From the NCBI GenBank assembly GCA_049516395.1, contig JBEKTD010000004.1, forward strand, positions 310,001 to 374,000: DNA of 64,000 nt, in the 5' to 3' direction. This DNA is from Fen-1362 sp049516395 (lineage in GTDB: Bacteria > Planctomycetota > Phycisphaerae > Sedimentisphaerales > Anaerobacaceae). Positions 1-7,148 of the stretch are shown one piece after another; position 1 is the stretch's first letter, and each line of letters begins with the position of its first letter. The translations under genes and the position numbers were made by a program. Below the pieces are notes generated by a model. It worked only from the letters and a program-made list of their open reading frames with translations. It had not been told where the DNA came from and ran no database searches.

Positions 1-1
1 G

Positions 2-1720
2 GTCGGGGAATACAAACACCAGTTGCAGTTGACCAATCCGAAGTTTCGCGTGATGGAGAAAGAGGCATCGAAGCCGGCGGAGTATTTCAGCGGCGGGGTC
101 TATCCGGCGAGCGGCGGGCTGAGCAGTATGCAGATTAAGAAGATAATCAGGCCCGTGGTGGATAATATCGGCGGACTCGTCGGCGAATTCTACGACGACG
201 AATTTCTTAAAAAAATGGAACTGATAAAGCGCAAGGACGCGTTTGGGTGGATTCATTTGCCTGCGGATGAAAATAAGCTGGGCAAGGCGAAACGCCGGCT
301 GAAATTCGATGAATTGTTTTTAATGCAGTTGGGGCTTGCGCTGCGCAGGCACAGTCAGTTTGCGTCAGCGGTGGCGATGAAATCATCCGAGGAAATCGAC
401 AGACGGATTCGAAAGCGATTTCCGTTTTTACTTACCGAAGACCAGGATACGACGATAGCTGAAATAATCGCTGATATGCAAAGGGCGATACCGATGAATC
501 GACTTTTGCAGGGGGACGTCGGCTCAGGCAAAACGGTGGTTGCTCTTTACGCGACGCTATTGGCGGTGGCGAACAAGACGCAGGTTGCGATTATGGCGCC
601 GACGGAGATATTGGCGAACCAGCATTTTATAAGCATCGAGAGGTATCTGCGCAATAGCGACGTAAAACGCGTGCTGATTGCAGGCGGGCTTACGGGCAAA
701 AAGAGGGACGAGGTTCTCAAAGAGATAAAAGCAGGCGATATTGATATTGTTGTGGGGACGGTTGCGTTGTTGGAGAAAGATATCGAATTCAAAAAACTTG
801 GTCTGGTCGTGATTGACGAGCAGCATAAATTCGGCGTTCACCAGAAAGCGGAATTGCGCAAGGACGGGACGCCTCATTGCCTTGTTATGACTGCCACCCC
901 AATTCCGCGGACACTTGCGATGACGGTTTTCGGGGATTTGGATGTATCGATAATCAAGCATAGTCCGCCCGGCAGGGGGGCAGTGGTTACGCGATGGGTT
1001 GCCCCGGAAGACAGGGCCAAGGCATACGAATTTATCCGCGAGCGATTGCGCGCGGGAAAGCAGGCGTATTTTGTATATCCGCGCATAACGGGCATTGAGG
1101 AGGAAGGGGACATAAAGGCGGCGACCGATGGCTGGCGAGAATTATTGAAAGTGTTCGGTGAGTTCAAGGTCGAATTGCTGCACGGGCATATGAGCTCGGA
1201 GAAAAAAAGAGAGGTAATGGCGGAGTTTCGCAAGGGAAAAATAAAGGCGCTGGTCGCGACGGTAGTGATAGAGGTCGGCGTGGATATTCCCAACGCGACG
1301 ATAATGGTTATCGAAGGTGCGGACAGGTTCGGTTTGGCACAATTGCACCAGTTGAGGGGCAGAATAGGCAGGGGGACAGATAAGTCATTTTGCTTTTTAT
1401 TCGCGGACAAGGAGACGGAGAATGAAGTAGCGAAAAGTCGGCTTGAAATGATGGAACGCAGTAACGACGGCTTCGAGATAGCGGAGCACGATTTGAAACT
1501 GCGCGGGCCGGGAGAGCTTTTCAGCACGCGGCAGCACGGCCTGCCCGATTTGAAAATCGCCAATATCATCGACGATTATGATTTGTTGGTTATGGCAAGA
1601 CGCTGCGCATTTGAGCTTGTATCAGCCGACCCGATGCTGATTAGCCCGGTACATAAAAATATCCGTCAGGCGTTGATAACCAAATTCGGCGACTCATTGG
1701 GTTTGGCGGATGTTGCTTAG
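2..1720 (+). CDS. recG: ATP-dependent DNA helicase RecG (5' partial)
   Basis: RecG remodels stalled replication forks and branched DNA in recombination and repair. The reading frame is already open at the first bases of the window, so the gene begins upstream; about 110-120 N-terminal residues of the usual ~690 are missing. The visible part starts in the wedge (OB-fold) domain (LTNPKFRVME). It then shows the superfamily 2 helicase motifs in order: Walker A GDVGSGKT near visible residue 171, the DEQH box, TATPIPRTLAM, a GVDIPNAT motif V and QLRGRIGRG motif VI. The RecG-specific C-terminal signature follows (LRGPGELFSTRQHGLPD). A TTG at 23 could be taken as a start, but it falls inside the wedge domain. 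The protein ends with a normal stop. No operon partner is visible on this strand. Confidence 0.95.
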   Translation, partial: VGEYKHQLQLTNPKFRVMEKEASKPAEYFSGGVYPASGGLSSMQIKKIIRPVVDNIGGLVGEFYDDEFLKKMELIKRKDAFGWIHLPADENKLGKAKRRLKFDELFLMQLGLALRRHSQFASAVAMKSSEEIDRRIRKRFPFLLTEDQDTTIAEIIADMQRAIPMNRLLQGDVGSGKTVVALYATLLAVANKTQVAIMAPTEILANQHFISIERYLRNSDVKRVLIAGGLTGKKRDEVLKEIKAGDIDIVVGTVALLEKDIEFKKLGLVVIDEQHKFGVHQKAELRKDGTPHCLVMTATPIPRTLAMTVFGDLDVSIIKHSPPGRGAVVTRWVAPEDRAKAYEFIRERLRAGKQAYFVYPRITGIEEEGDIKAATDGWRELLKVFGEFKVELLHGHMSSEKKREVMAEFRKGKIKALVATVVIEVGVDIPNATIMVIEGADRFGLAQLHQLRGRIGRGTDKSFCFLFADKETENEVAKSRLEMMERSNDGFEIAEHDLKLRGPGELFSTRQHGLPDLKIANIIDDYDLLVMARRCAFELVSADPMLISPVHKNIRQALITKFGDSLGLADVA

Positions 1721-1878
1721 GCCAGCATAAGATAAACCGCCGGGCGAGTTCGAGCAGGTGGAATTGTCAAAATTTCCTAACTTTTTTGTTGTTTAACGGG
1801 GAGCAGTACATTTAACCTCCAACCATTCCAGCCAAACCCTAAAAGTTCCCCCACAATCTTTGGGACGATAAAACACCC

Positions 1879-1906
1879 TTGTAGTAAAATCTGCAATCGG
1901 TATAAT
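1879..1906 (+). promoter_or_regulatory. Sigma-70-like promoter for the ankyrin gene
   Basis: TTGTAG at 1879-1884 (4 of 6 matches to -35) is separated by 16 nt from a perfect TATAAT at 1901-1906. The ankyrin protein gene starts 37 nt further on at 1944, preceded by a weak AGAAG ribosome binding site. Confidence 0.6.
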
Positions 1907-1943
1907 CTCTGCCAAAGGACGGAAAAATTCAAAGAAGAATTTT

Positions 1944-3116
1944 ATGAAACGAATTCTATTTTCTATAGTGTGTATTTCTCTGATACTTGCAGCTTTTGCC
2001 AAAGCGGATGTATCAGACAAAAACGCAAAATTGCTCCTAGCCGTAAAAGATGGCAGCGTCAAGGATGTGCAAACTCTTCTGGCCGAAGGCGCCAACCCCA
2101 ACACCACAGATGACCATGGTGTGCCGGCACTGATGTGGGCGGCGAACAACGGCCATACGGAGGTCGTCAAGTTCCTTCTCGAAAAGGGCGCTGACGTAAA
2201 TGTAAAAAGAACTACCGACGGCGCAACGGTCCTGATGATTGCATCGCAGGAAGGCCATACGGAGGTCGTCAAGCTCCTACTGGAAAAAGTCGCTGATGTA
2301 AATGTGAAAGCAACGACCGACGGCGTAACTGCCCTGATGATTGCATCGCAGGAAGGCCATACGGAGGTCGTCAAGCTCCTATTGGAAAAAAGCGCTGACG
2401 TCAACGTGAAGCAAACCACCACCGGCTGTACGGCCCTGTGGCAGGCGGCGCAGGAGGGTCATACGGAAATCGTCAAGTTACTCCTGGAAAAGGGCGCTGA
2501 TGTCAACGTGAAGCAAACCACCACCGGCTGTACGGCCCTGTGGCAGGCGGCGCAGGAGGGTCATACGGAGGTCGTCAAGCTCCTACTGGAAAAAGGCGCT
2601 GATGTAAATGCAAAGGACATCACCGACGGCGCAACCGCCCTGATGATTGCATCGCAGAAAGACCATACGGAGGTCGTCAAGCTCCTTCTCGAAAAGGGAG
2701 CTGATGTAAATGCTAAAGCTAACAACGGCACAACTGCCCTGTGGATTGCATCGCAGGACGGCCATACGGAGGTCGTCAAGCTCCTACTGGAAAAGGGAGC
2801 TGATGTAAATGTAAAAAGAACTACCGACGGCACAACCGTCCTGATGATGGCGGCGCAGGACGGCCATACGGAGGTCGTCAAGCTCCTACTGGAAAAGGGA
2901 GCTGATGTAAATGTAAAAAGAACTACCGATGGCGTAACCGTCCTGATGATTGCATCGCAGGAATGCTATACGGAGGTTGTCAAGCTCCTTCTCGAAAAGG
3001 GCGCTGATGTAAATGTAAAGACCAATGACGGCAAGTGGACAGCCTTAGGACTGGCAAAATTGAAGGGCCACACAGACATTGTGCAGCTGCTTGAAAAAGC
3101 CGGCGCAAAAGAATAG
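1944..3116 (+). CDS. Secreted ankyrin-repeat protein
   Basis: A 390-residue protein with an N-terminal signal peptide (hydrophobic core about residues 4-18, cleavage probably after AKA) and about ten ankyrin repeats filling the rest. Repeats follow the ankyrin consensus (HTEVVKLLLEKGADVN). Most are 34 residues rather than the canonical 33, because of an extra residue in the RTTDG/QTTTG turn; one copy is 33. Ankyrin arrays bind other proteins; export suggests a periplasmic or extracellular partner, which is not identifiable here. The repeats are almost identical at DNA level (see the repeat entry), implying recent expansion. It stands alone downstream of recG with its own promoter. The ATG at 1944 is chosen because it opens directly into the signal peptide. 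Confidence 0.88.
   Translation: MKRILFSIVCISLILAAFAKADVSDKNAKLLLAVKDGSVKDVQTLLAEGANPNTTDDHGVPALMWAANNGHTEVVKFLLEKGADVNVKRTTDGATVLMIASQEGHTEVVKLLLEKVADVNVKATTDGVTALMIASQEGHTEVVKLLLEKSADVNVKQTTTGCTALWQAAQEGHTEIVKLLLEKGADVNVKQTTTGCTALWQAAQEGHTEVVKLLLEKGADVNAKDITDGATALMIASQKDHTEVVKLLLEKGADVNAKANNGTTALWIASQDGHTEVVKLLLEKGADVNVKRTTDGTTVLMMAAQDGHTEVVKLLLEKGADVNVKRTTDGVTVLMIASQECYTEVVKLLLEKGADVNVKTNDGKWTALGLAKLKGHTDIVQLLEKAGAKE
2154..3068 (+). repeat. Tandem 102-bp repeats encoding the ankyrin array
   Basis: The word CATACGGAGGTCGTCAAG or a close variant recurs at 2154, 2256, 2358, 2460, 2562, 2664, 2763, 2865 and (as TATACGGAGG) 2967. Every interval is 102 bp except one of 99. Two neighbouring units are identical over 68 bp (2400-2467 and 2502-2569). 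Identity at synonymous positions points to recent duplication or gene conversion. Confidence 0.9.
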
Positions 3117-3192
3117 GGAAAAAAGCAGGGAACGCCTCGCGAGAAATTAGAGAGTTTCCCGATTGCAGTTTCTACGAAGCCAGAGTCGAGGA

Positions 3193-3215
3193 CCCCGGCC
3201 TAAGACATGCCGGGG
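3193..3215. repeat. GC-rich hairpin in the gap between the ankyrin and RluD genes
   Basis: A perfect 7-bp stem CCCCGGC/GCCGGGG (3193-3199 with 3209-3215) and 9-nt loop lie between two convergent genes (gap 3117-3333). No T-run follows on either strand, so it is not a typical intrinsic terminator. The same gap holds an imperfect ~30-bp direct repeat beginning GGGCAGGCAG at 3213 and 3297. The gap looks like degenerate intergenic repeat sequence; I see no gene in it. Confidence 0.5.
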
Positions 3216-3333
3216 CAGGCAGGACAGGTTCGCGGGAATGACCCTTCTTCGCTTCCTCCTTCGCTAAAGCTATGGAGGACAGGAAAGCTACGAAGGGCAG
3301 GCAGAACAGGCTGTGGGAATGGGAAACGAGAAT

Positions 3334-4371
3334 TTACTGCTTTCTGTATTTTCTCAGCATATCGAGGAGGTTTTGCATATCGTCGGGCAGGGGGGCTTCG
3401 AAGGAGACGATTTTTTCGGTTGTTGGGTGCTTGAAAGAAATAGTCCAGGCGTGGAGGGCGCAGCGGGAAATAATAGGGTCTTCGGGGGTAAGTTCTGCGT
3501 CTTTTAACTGCCAGGGATAGACGGGTTTGCCGCCATACATATCGTCTGCGACGATGGGGTGCTTGATATGGGCGAGGTGGACACGAATCTGGTGGGTTCG
3601 ACCCGTTTTGGGGGTGAGTTTCAGGAGTGAAAAGCCGCGAAAGGTTTCGAGGACCTCATAGAAGGTGATTGCCTCTTTGCCTGTTTCGGGGCGGACCGCG
3701 TATTTGTACCTGAATTTGAGATTGACGCCTAAGGGGGCGTTGATGCGGTCTCGCGTGAGTTCTGGGGTGCCGTGGACGATGGCGATGTAGCTTTTTTCGA
3801 CCTTTCGGTCGTGGAACTGCCTTGAGATTTTCCACTGGGCGATAGCATTTTTGGCGAGAATCATTACGCCCGTGGTGTTTCTGTCGAGCCGATGGACGAT
3901 GCCCGGACGAAATTCGCCGAGTGCGATTGGAAAATCGGCGTCGTCGGCTTCGGATTCGTCCTCTTCATCTTTATCTTCTTCGGCTTCAGCTTCGGCTGAG
4001 GCGAGATGGAAGGCAAGGGCGTTGGCGATTGTGCCGCTGGTGTTGCCACGTGCGGGATGGACGATAATATCAGCTGATTTATTGATGACGATTATGTCAT
4101 CGTCTTCGTGGAGGATGTTGAGGGGTATATCTTCGGGGGGGATTTCATTAGTGGGCAGTTCGGGCAGGGTGATTTCGATGAGGTCGTTGGGGTTGAGTTT
4201 CAAACTTGGTTTGGCCTGTTTGCCGTTGACTTTTACGCCGCCCGCCTTGATGACTTCCTGGAGCATAACCCGGCTGTAGTTGGAGTATCGCCCGTGGAGA
4301 TATTTATCGAGCCGGCGTTCCTGGAGGGCACGGCCGACGCGAAGTGTGAGGTTCGTATCTTTGTTCGGCAT
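3334..4371 (-). CDS. rluD: RluA/RluD-family 23S rRNA pseudouridine synthase
   Basis: Isomerises specific uridines in rRNA to pseudouridine. The 345-residue protein has an N-terminal S4 RNA-binding domain (about residues 15-75, containing VKVNGKQAKPSLKL). The synthase domain carries the catalytic-Asp motif IVHRLDRNTTG near residue 160, and the family C-terminal motif TGRTHQIRVHLAHIKHPI. An unusual acidic, low-complexity insertion of about 25 residues (runs such as EAEEDKDEEDESEADD) sits just before the catalytic motif. The gene starts 12 nt after the upstream TPR gene, so the two form an operon. RluD is the best family match; RluC or RluB-like specificity cannot be excluded from sequence alone. 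Confidence 0.88.
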   Translation of the reverse strand: MPNKDTNLTLRVGRALQERRLDKYLHGRYSNYSRVMLQEVIKAGGVKVNGKQAKPSLKLNPNDLIEITLPELPTNEIPPEDIPLNILHEDDDIIVINKSADIIVHPARGNTSGTIANALAFHLASAEAEAEEDKDEEDESEADDADFPIALGEFRPGIVHRLDRNTTGVMILAKNAIAQWKISRQFHDRKVEKSYIAIVHGTPELTRDRINAPLGVNLKFRYKYAVRPETGKEAITFYEVLETFRGFSLLKLTPKTGRTHQIRVHLAHIKHPIVADDMYGGKPVYPWQLKDAELTPEDPIISRCALHAWTISFKHPTTEKIVSFEAPLPDDMQNLLDMLRKYRKQ

Positions 4372-4383
4372 TTAGCGCGATAA

Positions 4384-5133
4384 TTAATTCTGGACCGGCG
4401 CGTTTGGTTCGCTGACTACTGGCTGCGGCGCCTGAATCTTCGTTCTTGGCATCGGTTTGAGGACGATTTTTTCAGGGAAGGAGTCCATCGCTACGAGCCG
4501 CTGTTTTGCGGCTGCTGCCGGTGCGGTGCCTTCATAGGCGGCGCCGGTTGCTACTTCCTGATAAATTTTTCTGGCTGTGTCGGGGTTGCCAAGCTCTTCC
4601 TCGCATAAACCGAGGCCGATTTTGGCGACGGCTTCGAGGGTAGGATTGGGGCTTCGTTTAAGATATGTGTCGAGCGCTTTGGTGTAGTAATCTTTCGCCT
4701 TGCCTATCTGCGTAGTGATATCCTGCTGGCTGATAGCGCCGAAACGGAAATGAAGCTCCGTTCGCAGGACTTCAGCGCTTTTAATCAGGGCCGTTGCAGC
4801 AATCGCGTCGTTGGACGCGTTTTTAGCGATGCTATCGAGCTCGTCGGTGAGCTGGAAAAGCATGTAGGCGTTATCCTGGTTCTCCAGTTGTTTCTGGGCG
4901 ATAAACGCCTTTTGCTGCGGCAGTTGTGATACAATCGCGGTCAGATTATTTTGTTCGCGTTCGGCCACAGCCGTTTTTTGATAGCGGTAGTAGAAAAACG
5001 ATGCGAGCACGAGAACGACAACAACGAGAACATATGTTACTGTTCTGAGATTCTGATTTGCCCAGTTGGGTAAATTACCAAGCCATAAGGCCAAGTCATT
5101 GGTTTTCAGTTCGTGACGATGTTCGGCCTTCAT
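4384..5133 (-). CDS. Membrane-anchored TPR protein (YfgM-like)
   Basis: A 249-residue protein with a cytoplasmic N-terminus of about 30 residues and one transmembrane helix at about residues 31-50 (VTYVLVVVVLVLASFFYY). The extracytoplasmic part is alpha-helical with TPR-like motifs (ALDTYLKRSPNPTLEAVAKI; DTARKIYQEVATGAA). The layout resembles YfgM/BamD-type periplasmic chaperone or scaffold proteins, but identity is not secure. The tail is proline-rich. The ATG at 5133 has a GGAGA ribosome binding site. It is the first gene of a two-gene unit with the pseudouridine synthase and is divergent from the S55 peptidase gene; the 158-bp gap must hold both promoters. Confidence 0.75.
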   Translation of the reverse strand: MKAEHRHELKTNDLALWLGNLPNWANQNLRTVTYVLVVVVLVLASFFYYRYQKTAVAEREQNNLTAIVSQLPQQKAFIAQKQLENQDNAYMLFQLTDELDSIAKNASNDAIAATALIKSAEVLRTELHFRFGAISQQDITTQIGKAKDYYTKALDTYLKRSPNPTLEAVAKIGLGLCEEELGNPDTARKIYQEVATGAAYEGTAPAAAAKQRLVAMDSFPEKIVLKPMPRTKIQAPQPVVSEPNAPVQN

Positions 5134-5291
5134 ATTTATTCTCCATTAAAATATCTTATAGAAAACCAGTTATTTACGAACAGCGAAGCAACGAAAGCCA
5201 TATTCTACCAGAGGTCGTTTTATGTTGCAATGGTGCGATTAGGGGGGTAAGATTAAAGTTTTATATTAGAAACGGATTTCAAGGGCTGGCG

Positions 5292-7148
5292 ATGGTTCAG
5301 GATATGCCGCGAATTAAGGCAGGTTTTTTGTTTTGCACAGTGATGTGCGTTGTTGCTATTTGCGGGGCAGCGGAAAAGCCGCAAGCGGGAGTTGTGAAGG
5401 GATTGGAGGGAATTTGGGACCCCGCGAGGTATATCAGCGTTGATGAGATTAAGCCGGGTATGGAGGCGTATTGCCTGACGGTCTATAAAGGGACGGAGGT
5501 CGAGAAGTTCGGTCTGGAGGTCCTGAGCGTTGTCCACGATTTTGCGCCCGGTCGGGATGCCATATTAGTTCGGGGAACCGACGAGCGATTCATTCATACG
5601 GGGCCTGTCGCGGGTTGTAGCGGTTCGCCTGTTTATATAAATGGCCGGCTGGCGGGCGCAATGGCGATGGGGTGGGCATTCAGCAAGGACCCGCTTTATG
5701 GCGTAACGCCAATTGCGGATATGCTTCGCGTGGGCGGGGCCGCGTTTAATCAATCGGGCGGTGAATATTTGAGCGACGGGCCTGGCTTTGCGCTGGATTT
5801 TTCGAGGCCGATTGATTTTGCCCAGGTTGAAAAGAAGATTTTGTCGCCAATAACGTCATCGCATGGAGAGTTCGCCGGAGTGTCAATGTTGCCCTGTCCG
5901 ATGGTGGTTTCGGGTATGCCGGAGTCGGTTACAGGCGATTTGGATGAGTCGCTACGGCCTTTAGGATTTATGGTTGTGTCCGGCGCGGGCGGGGGCAAGT
6001 CGAGCGATGTTTGCGATATTAAGCCGGTGCCGGGGGGATGTCTGACTGTGCCGTTAGTTTCCGGCGATATTACCATCGAGGTTGTCGGGACTATTACCGA
6101 GGTGAGGGGCGATGATATTTACGCCTTCGGGCATTCGTTTTTGGGTTATGGGCCTCTGGATTTACCGATGGCGATGGGCGAGGTGCATACGGTGGTGTCG
6201 AGCGTGATGCGGTCGTTTAAGGTGGGGACATCGGTAAACGTGATAGGCGCATTGAGAGCGGATGAGGCGACGGCTGTTCGGGGCAGAATCGGGGCCGAGG
6301 CGAGGATGATTCCGCTGACGGTGAGCGTGACCCGGTATAACGACAGTCAGCCGAGGAAGTATAACTGCCGGATTGCGGATAACCGAGTGCTGACGCCGCG
6401 GCTGCTGAGGGCGGTTGTGATGAGCGCTGGGGTTTTTCAGGGAGAGATGCCGCCTGATAATACAGTTTCTTACAAGGGCACTATAGAAACGGACGGGGCG
6501 GGGACCGTGGTTTTTGATAATGTCTCGACGGGCGAAGGTTTGAACGGCGCAGTGCGTGATACGATGAGCCCGCTGGTTTTGCTGATGAGTAATCCCTACA
6601 GGCAGGTTCGGATAAAGTCAATCAACGTGGATTTGGACATACGCGAGAAGGATATTACTTCGGCTATATGGTCTGTCGGGCTGTCCGGCTCCCGCGTCAA
6701 ACGGGGCGATAACTTGGACGTGGAGGTTGTTACGGAGTCGGTCCGGTCGCAGAAACAAAAATACAATTTCAATTTTACCGTGCCTGAGAATACCCCTGCT
6801 GGGACATATCAGCTGATTATCTGCGGCGGGTTCGACTATGAGGACTTTTTGAGAAAGGCAGTCCCGCACAGGTTTGCTCCGGAGAATTTGGATACGCTGG
6901 TCGGAGTGATGAACAGGATTTTGGCGGTCGGCAGGAATGAGCTTCATTGTGTCCTGGTTTTGCCTGCGGGAGGGGTTGCGCTGGAGCAGGCGGAACTGCC
7001 CGAGCTTCCTGCGACAAAGGCGATGGTTCTTGGCGATTCGAGAAGGGCCAATACTATGCAGATATATCCCGGCTGGATTGATAAAAGCGTGCGGACGTCA
7101 ACGATAATAATAGACAAAAAAATTATGAACGTTACGGTGGAACAGTGA
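5292..7148 (+). CDS. Secreted SpoIVB/S55-type peptidase domain protein
   Basis: A protein of about 618 residues with a signal peptide (hydrophobic stretch FLFCTVMCVVAICGA). The first domain has PGMEAYCLTVYKGTEVEKF, then VAGCSGSPVYINGRLAGA (Ser of GCSGSP near residue 110). Later come AFGHSFLGYGPLDLPMAMGE near residue 280 and a SFKVGTSVNVIG segment. These are hallmarks of S55 (SpoIVB-like) peptidase-domain proteins. The Ser motif precedes the His motif, the reverse of SpoIVB as I know it. The frame is open from 5058, but residues upstream of 5292 are unlike a signal peptide; ATG 5292 or 5304 is preferred. Its stop overlaps the start of the beta-propeller gene, implying co-translation. Substrate unknown. 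Confidence 0.8.
   Translation: MVQDMPRIKAGFLFCTVMCVVAICGAAEKPQAGVVKGLEGIWDPARYISVDEIKPGMEAYCLTVYKGTEVEKFGLEVLSVVHDFAPGRDAILVRGTDERFIHTGPVAGCSGSPVYINGRLAGAMAMGWAFSKDPLYGVTPIADMLRVGGAAFNQSGGEYLSDGPGFALDFSRPIDFAQVEKKILSPITSSHGEFAGVSMLPCPMVVSGMPESVTGDLDESLRPLGFMVVSGAGGGKSSDVCDIKPVPGGCLTVPLVSGDITIEVVGTITEVRGDDIYAFGHSFLGYGPLDLPMAMGEVHTVVSSVMRSFKVGTSVNVIGALRADEATAVRGRIGAEARMIPLTVSVTRYNDSQPRKYNCRIADNRVLTPRLLRAVVMSAGVFQGEMPPDNTVSYKGTIETDGAGTVVFDNVSTGEGLNGAVRDTMSPLVLLMSNPYRQVRIKSINVDLDIREKDITSAIWSVGLSGSRVKRGDNLDVEVVTESVRSQKQKYNFNFTVPENTPAGTYQLIICGGFDYEDFLRKAVPHRFAPENLDTLVGVMNRILAVGRNELHCVLVLPAGGVALEQAELPELPATKAMVLGDSRRANTMQIYPGWIDKSVRTSTIIIDKKIMNVTVEQ

Noticed and set aside
1793..2881. Minus-strand open frames with repeated Thr/Ser/Val segments
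   Set aside because: They are the antisense of the ankyrin DNA repeats; their apparent repeats come from the 102-bp units.
2154..3068. Regularly spaced repeats resembling a CRISPR array
   Set aside because: Units are 102 bp, in frame, encode ankyrin motifs and have no unique spacers; no cas genes are present.
3207..3520. Small plus-strand open frames
   Set aside because: They overlap the RluD-type gene end and a repeat-like gap, with no ribosome binding site or family resemblance.
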